Origin: Cristatella mucedo | Taxonomy: Eukaryota; Bryozoa; Phylactolaemata; Cristatellidae | Direction of reading: 5' to 3' | Assembly: GCA_009760855.2 (NCBI GenBank) | Contig: WPIO01000271.1 | Location: 62,001 to 126,000 of the forward strand | DNA: 64,000 bases | In this document: positions 1 to 12,268 of the stretch, piece after piece | How the letters are laid out: the number at the start of each line of letters is the position of its first letter | How positions within the stretch are numbered: position 1 is the first letter of the stretch | Position numbers and translations under genes: made by a program | The notes under the pieces: model-generated | Seen by the model: only the letters and a program-made list of their open reading frames with translations | The model's database searches: none | Told to the model about the DNA's origin: nothing

Positions 1-9
1 CTAGAGAGC

Positions 10-67
<58 letters not shown>
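1..67. repeat. (AG)n microsatellite at window edge
   Basis: A nearly pure AG dinucleotide tract begins at the first bases and runs to about position 67; it may extend outside the window. It is one of about nine long GA/CT tracts here. No gene is attached to it. Confidence 0.95.
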
Positions 68-68
<1 letters not shown>

Positions 69-2090
69 GACCTTCGGCTACCGCCCTCCCTCAAAGCAAG
101 AAATGTGGCCGCACGTGCAAGCAGCTGAGGCAGCAGCAGCTGCAGCTTAGTGAAATCAGAGCAATGGCCGTGAGGCTGCACCTCCATACGTCCTGCTGCC
201 TCGCCATACCTTACCTGCGGATCTCAGATGCCGGGTCGCTATCAGTCGTCCAGGAGCAGTAGGCACGATGGAATGACAGGTTGCCCCACAGCAGGCTTTC
301 CACGATAGCCAGCCAGGCCAAGTCTATCGCAGCCCACCAACTGCAGCAGCCAGTCAAAGCCAGGGGTCACGGATTGGCTGCCCCTAGGCGACGTGACCCC
401 AAGTCCTTAGTTCTGGGCACCAGCCCCCCCCCACTGAGCATACGCGGCACCTAAGGGCTTGCCGAGAGGCTACATTCTGCAGGCGAGAGCAGACCGCCAG
501 GCTAAAAACGAAAACCGAAAGCGAACGACCGAGCAGATGGTGGAACCAAAAGTAGCCAGGCCTCTTCTGGTGCTTCATTAACCGGGCACCGGCAGGTCTA
601 GTACCACCGCGTAGGCTGTACAAATCTCGGGCGCTCATTAGGCTAATGACCTGGGTGCCTGTCAGCTACCCGGAAATCAATTCAACTCCTGCAGACTCCG
701 GACTCACCCCCGACTTGAAAGTCCTTCCGCAGAGGAGGAACTGGTGAACAGTCAGTGACGTCAGAATGAGCCTGCTGGCTGCCGCTTTAAGTCCGGACGC
801 GGTCGACGACCGCATCGATGAATACACGAACGAGTAGGAGCTGAGACATTGTTCTGTTTCACGAACACTCTTCGAATTCTTGCAAAAGGAAGCTGACTCC
901 GGCGCCGGCGTTCGGCACTGCCACCCCGCCCCGCCCGCCCCACCCCGTTTCAATTTTGGCTTGAATGGTAGAGGACGACCGCACATCTGTGGAAGTCGGA
1001 AAACCGCACGAACTCAGTTCGCGAAATAAAAGCCTCTGTGCTCACGATTAACAACCGTTCTCTTTCTTACCTACACTAGTTGATAGGACAAATCGCCATC
1101 GATGGCGATGTCGATTTCTCTACCAAATGACGGTACAACGGTAGCGGATCCAACATAAAAATCACATGGCGTTTCTGCAAGTCCCTTCGGATTTTTTGGG
1201 TTCCTGTAGTCGCAGTTGCTTCTACTTTAAAGCTCCAGAGGGCTGGCTGCAAAGAAAGTTTCTCAATCAATCGGATAATTAGTACCTGATAGCAATTGGC
1301 ATCGTTGGTAAGCGAATTCTCTGCCTGAGCCTCTACTCACGGGTCTCGTGCAGATAGGCCCTGCCAATAAAAATTGCCCGTTTGAGGAGTTTGACTAGCA
1401 AACGGAACTACAGTAAATTCCTTTTGAATGACCGTAGATGTGCAAGATAAAGACATTAAGGACTAAAGAAGGAGTCCGAGAGTGTGCCAGAGTGACGACC
1501 GCGGTTCGACTGAGACAGCACGACAGCGATAGATTGCAGGCAAAGATTGAGGACTAGAGAATAGCCACTGGTTAATTGCTTGCCAGATGCACTGAACACG
1601 GGGAGATACAGCCGCTCAGCCACCTAGCGGCAGCATGCATTTGCACGAGTCAACATTTACATGATCGAAGCATGTCCAGGAGGCTAGCAACCGGGGTCTC
1701 AGTCACTTTCGTTGCAGATTATTGAACAGGAAGAAAGGGATGATTTAATAATTAAGAAAACAATAGTGAAGTAGAAAGGGGCCACTAGCGGCCTAAAGGA
1801 TTGATTAGTGAATAAATCTCACTGGAAGGCGAAGAGCTACATACGCCCAAGCTTCGCCAGCTGCAGCAGTACTTGTTGGCACGCGAAACTAAAACTAGTA
1901 AAAAATCCAAGCACAGTGTAGCACCGCCGAAATGTCAGGAGTAGCTGACTTTTCTTGGCTATACTTTCAGCTTCGTTAGAATCCCAGCTGCTGCAGCTCA
2001 GAGTTCACACACCTGTCTTACTGCTGTTTTACTATTCCTAAAGTAATTGATTTTTTAATTTCTTCCGCACACCTCCCATTTTATTACTTG
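68..2090. other. Unassigned non-coding stretch
   Basis: No exon, RNA gene or repeat family was recognised. The few open frames (84 and 106 aa on the minus strand) are short, arginine- and serine-rich, and not flanked by convincing splice sites. A locally C-rich block lies near 920-945. If the testin-like gene continues at lower coordinates, this could be part of one of its introns. Confidence 0.4.
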
Positions 2091-2091
2091 T

Positions 2092-2094
<3 letters not shown>

Positions 2095-2125
<31 letters not shown>

Positions 2126-2230
2126 TTCACTCTCCCTCTCGCATACTCTCTCCATCTCGAGCGGGCCCTCTCTCTCTCTCTTATACTCCCCCACTCTCTC
2201 TACCTCTTTCCCTCTAGCTCATACTCTCCA
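2095..2230. repeat. Imperfect (CT)n tract
   Basis: Pure CT from 2095 to 2122, then pyrimidine-rich sequence with interrupted CTCTCT blocks to about 2230. This is a decaying compound microsatellite. Confidence 0.85.
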
Positions 2231-2635
2231 CCTAGCTCTTTACCTCAGTTGATAGGCATATTCCTTTTGACAAAATCCTAATCATGTAATCTATTTATAT
2301 TTTCATTGCTTCGTAGGTATATCAAAGACTAATGCCCTTTTGTCAAACATTAATCATAAGAAACAAAGACACTCTGTAACTGAAGTAGTATAGGTATATA
2401 GCACCAGCAGAGCAGTCACAGACAGCCGCGGATTTCCCGGCTGCTTGAGGCTAACTATGAAGGCGATCTGCTGCAGAAAGGGCTGACATGACCAAGCTTG
2501 TGCACGTGGCAGGTGGCAGCGTAAAAGTGAGCTTGCCTGGGTGCGCCACCGCCAGAAGGGCGAGTCATATGTCACACGGTTTAGTGAATGGCCTCCAGGT
2601 GACGACCAGCTGTAACGCTAGGCTCAGTTTTTCAG

Positions 2636-2655
2636 TGCCATGCCTTGGCATGGCA
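2636..2655. repeat. Perfect short inverted repeat
   Basis: TGCCATGCC (2636-2644) is followed by two T bases and its exact reverse complement GGCATGGCA (2647-2655). It is a near-perfect 20-base palindrome in otherwise unassigned sequence. Function unknown. Confidence 0.75.
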
Positions 2656-3077
2656 TTTACCTAAGATGGCTTCATTTGGCTCCATTGAAATGGCCTTTGT
2701 CAGCCAATGCAAGCAGCTAAAGGCTCCGGGATGCAGATCAGGTCCGCTCTCCGATAGCAGCCTGCCATTCCAGCCCCTCAGGAAGCATTCACTGGCGAGA
2801 AAAAGACCACAGGGGCAAGAATTGTGCAGCACATAGGTAACAATGCAGCACAGAGTCTGAAGGCACCATACTCTCGGCTGGCGAGCCATATTACAGACAA
2901 CTATACCATCGAAGACCCTGCCTGGAGGATAGTAAGTTCCATTTATGAAGAAGCACCAAGCAGTCAACGACAGTCCTGAGAGTAGTAAGGGTAAATTGGT
3001 TAATACGGACCTATGTCAAACCTGCTTCCGGTGCACATCTGTGCTGGATATATCTGTACTTTTGTTTCTGACATGAG

Positions 3078-3139
3078 TGCACAAACACACATGCACAAAC
3101 ACACATGCACACACACACACATGCACACACACAGACACA

Positions 3140-3210
<71 letters not shown>

Positions 3211-3216
3211 ACACGT
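3078..3216. repeat. (AC)n microsatellite
   Basis: CA repeats with early ATGCACACAC and ACAGACAC interruptions, then pure CA from about 3142 to 3204. The Cys/Val and Thr/His open frames over it are products of the repeat and are not genes. Confidence 0.95.
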
Positions 3217-3790
3217 GTAAGGTAGTGATTTAGATACAAATGGAAGGTGAACATTTTTTTTATTGCAGTCTCTCCGGTAGCTTCAGATTCTGTGCTTTCT
3301 AACATGGTTTCTCGGTTTCAATTATTTTGCTACCTAGATCATCCGTTAATGCTGCCTCGAGCATCGGCCGGTGCAAAGTTCTAGCCGCTAGATCAACAAC
3401 GAACCGAAGCTCGATTTACTGTCATGTCAGAGACAGATGCAGACCACGAGGCAGCTGCCTCCTGCGAGTCTGATTTCTTTCCAAATGGTCATATTGGTGT
3501 GGAGGTAGCATACAGGTAGTCAATGTGCAGGTAGCATGCACAGGTAACCGATCGGGTCAGCAAGTTATGCCGAGTCACAGCAGTCCCGTCTAGAAGCCTG
3601 GTTTGCTACTATCATGCTTTATCGCTCACTAGCCATCATCAGCATGGTGCTAAGCAGGCAGCTCGGCAGCAGCTTATCCTGCTTTAATCAGAAGAAGAAG
3701 GCTCACAGCACAGCACAGCACACTTCTCCTGCTTCTGAGTGGCTTGCTAAGCCATTTTTGCTCATGCGAACGCTCATGAGGCAAACAGTG
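3217..3790. other. Unassigned stretch
   Basis: No coding exon or repeat family was recognised between the CA repeat and the purine minisatellite. Confidence 0.35.
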
Positions 3791-3794
3791 CTGA

Positions 3795-4120
3795 AGGACG
3801 AGGCGAAGGAAGAAGAAAGAAGCGGAGGAGGAAGGAAGAAGCGGAAGAGGAAGGAAGAAGCGGAAGAGGAAGGAAAAAGTCAGAGGAGGAAGAAGGAAGA
3901 AGCGGAAGAGGAAGGAAGAAGCGGAGGAGGAAGGAAGAAGCGGAGGAGGAAGGAAGAAGCGGAGGAGGAAGGAAGAAGCGGAGGAGGAAGAAGAAAGAAG
4001 CGGAGGAGGGAAAAAGTCAGAGGAGGAGCAGCAGCAGCAGCAGCATCAGTAGCAGCAGCAGCAGCACCACACGGAGGGGCAAGAGGGGCAGGAGGAGCAG
4101 GAGCAAGAGGAGAATAGGAG
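3795..4120. repeat. Purine-rich GAAGAAGCGGAGGAG minisatellite
   Basis: An imperfect tandem array based on GGAAGAAGCGGAGGAGGAA (about 18-19 bases) covers 3800-4010 and grades into an AGC-rich block (4026-4063) and more GGA/GCA repeats. The plus strand stays open for 167 codons over it (Glu/Lys/Arg-rich), but this is expected of a stop-poor purine repeat. Further GGA-rich sequence follows to about 4310. Confidence 0.85.
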
Positions 4121-5804
4121 GAGGATGATGAGTAGGAAAATGATGATGTTGAGGAGGAGCAACGTCAGCACAGGCAGCAGCTGCTGCTGCAATGATGAAG
4201 GGGCTGGTACTTTTTGCCAATCTTGTAGTAGGAAGGGGAGAGAGAGAAAGGGATGGACAAGGGGAAGGAGAAGGAGAGGGAGGGAGAGGCAGTGGGGGGA
4301 GGAGGAGAGAATGGCAGATGAGACGGGAGCTCCATTAGTCTGTGCAGAGCTGACGGGCAGAAAGTGCAGCAGGCGCTTTGGATTTCACTTGCTCCCCTGC
4401 TGCTACTTGACGCCAATTGCCAGAGCAGCATGAATTGATTTCTGCCGACCTTTTTAAGGCAACCAGGAGGCCTATTGCATCACCGATACCCTTATCAAAA
4501 GGAAAGGATGGATGGGAAGGTAGGCCTGTCAGCATGCACTGTACCATTGCTAGCTAACTATGAAGACCGGAAAGATATCTGCCGGGGGGGGGGGGGTCAG
4601 CTACTTACATGCCGCTGGAAGCAGCAGTATGATTTCGACGAGGCTGGTTTCAATGGCCCTAGCTTTTGAGCTTTGAGTATCGGTGCCGGGCCATCTCGAG
4701 GGGATGGAAATGGGGATGCCTTTCGAGACAACGTGCAAGAGAATGGCTACAATTGAATGAGTGTAGTCGTGAATAAGCAATGGCTGGCCAAGGAAGGGTC
4801 ACTCTTTAGTAGTCCTGGCTGCTGTGTCTATAATGTAGGCCGACCCTGCAGTGTGTCACGACGAGGGATGCAGCCCTGGGGAGCAATCGAAAAGTATGAA
4901 CAGTGACAGAAAGTATGAAAGAAAGAGACACAACCAGGTGTTGAAAGCCCGAACACTACAATCAAAAGGACTAGTTTTAACAAATTGCCCATATCGACCA
5001 CAGGCGCATTCTGCATGCACATATATGGGCCTGCATTTATCTAGGACTGAATGTCTACAAAACTGCAAGTTTGTTAGGACGCCGTTTTTCTTTAAAAGAT
5101 TTCTAAAAGCCAACTAAAAACGCAACAAGCAGCTATCGTGGTCCAGATGGGGAGCCACGTGCTTGGGAAGCAAAAAAGAAAAGCCGAAAGCTGGAAGAAA
5201 TCTGGAATGCGAAGCAGATGAAGCATTGAGCATCGAGGAAGTAGAGGCAAAGTCGGATGGAACAAGAATGACCTGAGGTCAAGAGCAAGGATGAAGCGAG
5301 AATGTCTTCGGTCCGTGAGAATTGTGGCAAAAGCTTCACGGTCTCTAAGCAAGTTCTAGAAGAGAATACAGAATTTAGCGTTCCCGACAAGCTGCAAGCA
5401 AAGGCGCAAACGCAGATAGGGGGCAGTAGCTGACGGCATGCCCGATAGCTGTTCAGGCTTAGGAAAGGCCTTTGAGTTCGTTGGCCGGGGCTGCTCTTGA
5501 AGATATGCTGCCGATGTCGTGGACCCCCACCCGACGGGTGCCTCCCTTCAGCCGTGCCCCAGGGACTAGAGCACTGCCAGAATGTTCTATTGAGTGTACC
5601 AGTGCCTTCCTACCCCTCCATGTCCAACTAGCTATCACTAATTGGAAGCCCAAGTTAAAGATGACAGAGGGAGCAGGCAGGCAGGCAGGCTCCTCTGCTA
5701 GGATACTGCTATATAAGTGTGTTTGAACAGGCTGCTATAAGGATTGGAGCTAGGTGGGAGCAAGCCCACTTAAGTAAAATCCTGTTGACTGAGCACCAGT
5801 TACG
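4121..5804. other. Unassigned stretch with a G homopolymer
   Basis: No gene family was recognised. There is a run of about 13 G bases at 4585-4597 and a run of GCAG units near 5670-5690. Open frames of 64-102 aa on both strands overlap one another and show no domain. Confidence 0.4.
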
Positions 5805-6488
5805 TTGCATGTTGCGTGCAGATATCGCAATTCCCTCGAGGTCGGTGTACAAGGAGTTTTGCTGTCACCGGTTCTCGCTAGCACTCACCGGTGTTGGAAA
5901 AATACGAACAGACCCTCTCGACCCATCCGAGCAGATCGGACGAGATTGGGAGGGCTGGCAGTAAGCAGCTGTCTCGGCGGCCAAGCTACAGATTGCCAAC
6001 GACGATCTGCCGACGTCCAAATATGGACATTCAAACGGTCTGGATTCAGGTACAGCAAATTTGCCAGAGGACGGCACTGGAGTAAGCTGACCCAGCCAGC
6101 TCTGTGGAGCCGATCGGTGATTGGAAACTTCAGACTCACTTCCCGCTACCAAGACATTTTTCCCGAGGTCAGCACCCGATTCAGAGTGAGGACGAGATCA
6201 AGTAAGGGGTGGGTGGGCTGGAAAATTCCAGATCTCGGCAGCTGTCACAGCAGGGCAGAGGGTGCCGTAGCATTTGTCAAGAGCAGTGGCTCGCCGCTGC
6301 AGTGCTGCAAGAGCCAGTCCGAAGTAGATGTTCTGCTTACAGTTAGCACAGGCAGGTTTATTAGCGACAGTCTTTGTGGATCCGTCACAACTACAGCTCG
6401 TGGGAGCAACCTTGTGGGCTCCATGACCTCTGGACGATCACTTGCCGAAACTCATTTCTATTGCTTTACCTTGACATTGTTGGACTAG
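5805..6488 (+). other. Long non-repetitive open frame of unknown status
   Basis: A 227-codon open frame on the plus strand lies in sequence that is not low-complexity, which is longer than expected by chance here. The start shown is only the first possible one. The translation is rich in Ser and Arg and has no signal peptide, membrane segment or motif I recognise. Antisense frames of 95 and 109 aa overlap it. It could be part of an unrecognised exon, a transposon remnant or chance. Confidence 0.15.
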
Positions 6489-6969
6489 TAGGGCAGAATC
6501 ATTAACACCAGATACTTATACCAGTGAGGCCGTGTCATGAACACGACATTAAAGCTGTCGGCCGGTCTGAGGGTAAAAGCGAGCAGTGGAAACCATGATA
6601 TTGAGCAGGTAGGACGGTAGGCAAGCCTACTGCGGTCAAGAGCAGTTCCACTTGGTTTTAGAATGAGGCCGAGGGGAGGGACCAGTACGAGGGGCCAGAG
6701 GACAGCAGGCGATCGGCTTCTACCTAGAGCCTTGCACCGTGGTACTGACCAACCACTCATTTGGCAGTATGGGGCAATCAGACAGCTCTGCTGCTGCTCC
6801 CAACGAACCCACAAGCCCTAATACAACTGCCACTGCTCTGAGGGATAGGCTACTGTAACTTCTGTCGGGTAGATGCATGTCAAGTGAATAGAGTGGGGAA
6901 AGACACGACAAAGCTTGGCTGCCAAGCCAGCATCCACCCACTGGCTGGCCACTTCCAGTACTACCACTG

Positions 6970-6979
6970 GTCTCTCTCT

Positions 6980-7042
<63 letters not shown>

Positions 7043-7068
7043 TCTCTCTCCATCCCCCCTCCCTCCCT

Positions 7069-7099
<31 letters not shown>

Positions 7100-7100
7100 A
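6970..7100. repeat. (CT)n compound microsatellite
   Basis: CT repeats from about 6970 to 7040, then GCTCTCTCTCC and (CCCT)n, then CT again to about 7099. The Leu/Ser and Glu/Arg frames across it are repeat translations. Confidence 0.95.
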
Positions 7101-7369
7101 TCGACCTTTTTCCACCTCAAGCTGACCACAGTTCCATCCTGCGCTACGGCTCAATGGAGACATATCAGTGTCGGGGTTCTTACGGCTAGGCTATCTTCAA
7201 CAGCCGACATCCTAGGTCGAGAGCTGAATCATCGTGAACGTTGAGCCGAAGCTTCGGCGTACAAGCCCCACCCCTTATTTCCAGTGGTTGACTGAACGTG
7301 CCTTATCGATTGACTGTTATAAAACATCTCTCCTTGATCGAGCCCACTGCTTACCAAGCCGAGCTACCG

Positions 7370-7865
7370 AGCTACGGAGCGAGCCCGGCAACCGATCAGA
7401 GTCAGTGCTGCAGTCAGTCTGTGGCCTGTGCTCTGCTCTCCAGTGACATCCTGATCAGATGACTCCCGTGACCCGCCTCGACTCTCAGCCCAGGGCAAGC
7501 ATGGTTCACCCGCCGGGTGGTGGCTCGCAAAGCCAGCCCACAGCAAGTACGACCAGGTGGGACTCACCTCCCTCGTCAGGTCGGGCCTGTCGGACCAAGC
7601 GGTTTGGCCGTCGCTGCTGCCATCACCCGCGCCGCTGCCGTGAGGCTGCCGCTGCAGCTCGGAGGCAGCATCCACGTGGACTACTCCCCTCGGCTGACGG
7701 TAGATCGACGTCATTTTGCCGACGGCTGGCTGCTCGGCCACGGAGAATATGGGAAACACGGAACTGCTAGTGGCCCTGGCGGCGGCCACCTCGTGCGACG
7801 GCCCCTCAGCACTTCCTCGCACCGACGACATGGCTGCCAAATGCTGGGCTAGCCCTAGTGGTCGG
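7370..7865. other. GC-rich, CpG-containing island
   Basis: This block is clearly richer in G, C and CpG than its surroundings and is open in several frames on both strands (103-111 aa on plus, part of a 218-aa minus frame). One plus frame (7517-7852) has mixed composition, but no family is recognised and no splice pair decides the strand. It could be a CpG-island promoter or first exon. Confidence 0.3.
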
Positions 7866-7868
7866 CGA

Positions 7869-7896
7869 GGGAGAGAGAGAGCAGAGAGAGAGCAGA

Positions 7897-7983
<87 letters not shown>

Positions 7984-7984
7984 A
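7869..7984. repeat. (AG)n microsatellite
   Basis: About 115 bases of AG repeat with two AGCAGAG interruptions near its start. It directly follows the GC-rich island and lies 55 bases before a CAG repeat. Confidence 0.95.
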
Positions 7985-8038
7985 GAGAAATGCTGCCAAG
8001 TGCCACTGCTCACGACTCACGACTGCTGCTGCTTAGCC

Positions 8039-8039
<1 letters not shown>

Positions 8040-8096
<57 letters not shown>
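8040..8096. repeat. (CAG)19 trinucleotide repeat
   Basis: Nineteen uninterrupted CAG units. They read as Ser in one plus frame and Ala in a minus frame, but neither frame belongs to a recognisable gene. Long pure CAG tracts are often length-polymorphic. Confidence 0.95.
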
Positions 8097-8098
<2 letters not shown>

Positions 8099-9900
8099 CG
8101 TGTGCAGGTGTGTGTCAAGCAAGCAAGGCCTTCGCTACTGCTGCTGCCTCTGTGAACACGGCTTCGGGAATTCCTAGCGCCTTGTAAGGGGGGGGGGGGT
8201 CGGTGAGGCCCATAAATATCTAGTGCCAGGTAACTCAGCAAAGCAGCAAAGCTGTCTTCCTGGTGCACTAAATTGCTGGCTGGCTGGTTGGCTGCATGGC
8301 ACCGTGCTCAACAGCAGCCAGGCAGCCTGCAGGGCTGCTATTTCGATTTATTGCTTTCCAGTGTCGACTACCCTCCTCCCCCCTGACCTAAGCATAATCA
8401 TCCGGTCAGGCTGCCTGTCGGCAGATCGACTTTTCCATGCTGAGATTCCAATCGCTGCATCAAAGCAGGAAGAACAAAAGCAGTTAATCAACCCTCAGTG
8501 GCTGAGTGACCGAGTCACGTCTGTCAAGCGGCATGTCTATGCATGTCCACAGTCGCAGGCCTGCGACTGCGGACTGTCGTGACTTCCAAGCCCGAACGTT
8601 TTCGGCCAAGATGTTCCTGCCATCCTCTGGCTGATATGCTTTACTTGCCACAGTGGCTTTGCATGAATTTTTAAGTGCAGCTAGGTGACTAATGAACATA
8701 TAAAATTAGTACACATACATATAGAAAATAAATGTATGTTTGAATATGCACATTAACGTACAGGTGCAGATTGTGTTTACAACACATTCGCAAGAGGCAT
8801 GCCTACAGAGCTACGTGCAGAAGCGATTCGTGATGGTCAGGAATGCCAACGCTGTGTCGCACCAGCATCTTGCAGCGTCTCACTAAACTGCGCTCGATAA
8901 CAACAACGCACGTTTTCATGTTGCATTTTCAACGTGCCGGTACTCTTGCGGTTTGCACAAGCTTAGATAAAGTTCGAGCTTAATCGCTTGCATTGCCAAA
9001 TGCCAGCTTCAGACGTCGGGCTCCTGTAATGCAAGCAGTATAGGAATAGAGCTTGAGAAGAAATGAGTGAGTGTGGTCTGTCGCTATGTTCTGTCGGTCC
9101 GTTGAAGACTTCCCCCTCCTGAGGCTCTGCCAGTGCTGGTGCTGCTATCGATGAAGTGAAGTCGCACTCAAGCCGACGGTAGAGACACATATGCCGCCCA
9201 CAGGGGGGGGGGGGAGAGGAATGGGCATGAGAAAAGGTGAAATGCTCAGCTGGCCGAAAATGTTCCACCGGCAACCTTTAGCGATGACATTAATGAGCTC
9301 TCGTTATAAGGAGCAGATGGTACGTTTAATCAAAATGCAAGGGGAACAGCTGGCCGATGGGGCTTCGCAAAGGGCACCGAGACTGCCACGCCTGAGTTGC
9401 TGCTGCCTGATGACGCCCCAGCACTGTGCATTACGGCGCAGTATTCGAGAGGCAGCAGCAGCAGTTGCTCCCTTCTGCAAGATTTTCAGTGCGTCTGTTC
9501 CCTCGTGCATTCGAAATGCTGCCTATCAACACTTTGAATGTGCTCGGCAGCTTCTCTTCTTGGTCTGATCTTCAGAGCCATCTGCGTCCAAGTCCAACGC
9601 ACACACTTCACACCTTGACCGGCGTACATCTGCTGCTGCTGCTGTAGCAGCACCAATCCCACCTCCCCCATCAAAGGCTCCGTAGCACCAGAGACTTCGG
9701 ATAGAGCCTTTTACGAGAAAATCACGAAGAAAGTCTTCTTGGGAGTCTTTTCTGGGGTCACTGCCGGGGTCATGACCCATCGCTGCCCCTAGAGGTGCAG
9801 GAATGACATCAAGTTTAACAGTACCTAGAAACGGATCTAGTTCTCACAGGACGCTATGCAAATGTCGGATTATTATTATTACTATTATTACTAAGATGCT
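8097..9900. other. Unassigned stretch with poly-G runs
   Basis: No exon or repeat family was recognised. Runs of about 11-12 G bases occur near 8188-8200 and 9204-9214. Open frames up to 125 aa on both strands overlap and lack domains. Confidence 0.4.
8550..8569. repeat. Perfect 20-base palindrome
   Basis: CAGTCGCAGGCCTGCGACTG is its own reverse complement, with no spacer. A perfect 20-base palindrome is rare by chance. It could be a dimeric protein binding site or a fold-back relic. Confidence 0.8.
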
Positions 9901-9914
9901 AATTATTCTGAGGC

Positions 9915-10010
9915 TCAGCCTCACTCTCAAGTTCAGCCTCTCTCTTTCAAGTTCAGCCTCTCTCTTTCAAGCTCAGCCTCACTCTCAGGCTCAATCTTGT
10001 TCTCTGGTTC
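9915..10010. repeat. Short tandem array (TCAAGTTCAGCCTCTCTCTT)
   Basis: About four imperfect copies of an 18-20 base unit containing AAGTTCAGCCTCTCT. It is a decaying minisatellite; the Ser/Leu-rich plus frame over it is a by-product. Confidence 0.7.
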
Positions 10011-10354
10011 GGCCTCCTTCTCAGTCGCTTGAGTCGTCACTGCAATCGTGCAGTTCACAAGAAATAAATGTAGCGAGCGAGTGCAAAGATGCACATGCAC
10101 TGTGTATGCACACTGTCAAAGAGAGGAAGAGCTCGAGACAGACAGAGATCCAGTCCGACGGAGAATGGAAGCGACAGAAAGTTACTGCCAGGTCGCAGCC
10201 CGGCGATAAGACTCTCGAACGGCTTAGGTCGTGGGCAATTGTCCTGAAGCCAGCAATCTTTTATCTCACTGCAAGTGCGCAGCCATCAGTAAGGCACTTC
10301 CGGCTTCAGGCTCAGGAGGCTAGCGATTGAGCTTCTCTTCATCCCAACGGCTCT

Positions 10355-10460
10355 TGGAGCCCATTGGTAAGGAGCTATCAATTCACGACCTAGATCGTGG
10401 GTTCTAGTTCTGCAGAGAGCTATTTTTATTACCCATTGCGAGTAGGCGACCGCTATTTTA
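10355..10460 (+). mobile_element. SINE-2-like tRNA-derived fragment
   Basis: The segment CATTGGTAAGGAGCTATCA followed by CCTAGATCGTGGGTTCTAGTT matches the A-box and B-box spacing of the SINE-2 copies at 18.2 and 37.5 kb. The B box departs from the GGTTCGAATCC consensus and the 3' part is short, so this is a decayed copy. Confidence 0.45.
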
Positions 10461-10499
10461 GTGTCAACCAGATAGACAGCACGAGACACCCAGGCAGAT

Positions 10500-11330
<831 letters not shown>

Positions 11331-12091
11331 TTTGAATTAACAGTCCAGTCGAGTCTGTGCTAATCACCTAGAGCTATGCAGGGCGCTCTACTATTGTGCC
11401 GATGCCACGTCACTCTCTAGCTGCCCCTGAGCAGTTGTTCATTCTATACATATCGATCGCGAAGCATGGGGAATGAGTGATGCTTATTGACGCAAGACAA
11501 GTTCTTATGCAAGTAGCCGACACTGGGCTGGGCGTGGACAAACAAACCCTGAGATCAGGTCAGTGCCTGTTTGCTAGCTCATTAAGGAGCCAGTTCTTGC
11601 CAAAAAAAAAGATTACCCAGAGACAGCTCCTTGTTGACAGTGTTTATGCAGTTACACATTGCCACAGGACGAAGGGAGCATTCTAACCGTTCTATAGGTT
11701 ATTCAACAGATCCCGCCTATTGTCTGTGCGAATAATTAAGATTCAGACATGACAGCCTCGGCACAAGCACAATTTTGTCTGCAGTCTATCAGGTGCACAG
11801 CAGGCACTATCTGTCACGTACTGACAATCTCGAGCACTCATTTCTATCAGTTAGAAACGTGCGAATATTCTGCCGCTTGTCTCTCTATTTACTCAGATTT
11901 TTAAAGGATAAGAATGGCATCCACTTCAGGCCGCTGTAGGACGCCCAGACCCCGGCGTCTCTCTACAAACATCAGTGGGCTCGATGAAACGGATTTGCAA
12001 AGCAGCAAATGCTGGGACAGCAGTGCTAGACCTGACTTATAAAATTCTACTACGGCTGCTGCTACTCATACGCATCTTTTTTGGAATCTTA

Positions 12092-12237
12092 CGCTGGCCG
12101 AGCTGGTTTGGTCCAGTGGTTAGAGTGCTCGCCCCGACCAAGGCCTGGCTGAGGTCTTGGGCTCCAGCCCTGAGGCATATGTGAAGCGCCTGAATAGAGA
12201 TTAGGTTCTCTTGGGGCGCTATACAAATTAATCAAAA
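12092..12237 (+). mobile_element. SINE-1 (tRNA-derived), full-length-like copy
   Basis: It begins GCCGAGCTGGTTTGGTCCAGTG, the tRNA-like head with an A box, continues through a B-box-like segment (GGGCTCCAGCCC), then a body (GGCATATGTGAAGCGCC) and a tail (GAATAGAGATTAGGTTCTCT through GGGGCGCTATACAAATTAAT), ending in an A-rich run. Copies share this layout at 22.35, 45.5 and, reversed, 55.8 kb. The 3' tail resembles the end of LINE-B. Confidence 0.85.
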
Positions 12238-12268
12238 AAAAAATATTAGTAAAATGTAGGAGCAGTAT

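Noticed and set aside
3614-4117. 167-aa Glu/Lys/Arg-rich plus frame
   Set aside because: It is explained by the GAAGAAGCGGAGGAG minisatellite; no splice sites or conserved flanks.
7364-8020. WHLAAFLC on the minus strand as a LIM2 zinc step
   Set aside because: The following residues come from the AG repeat and the other zinc ligands are missing.
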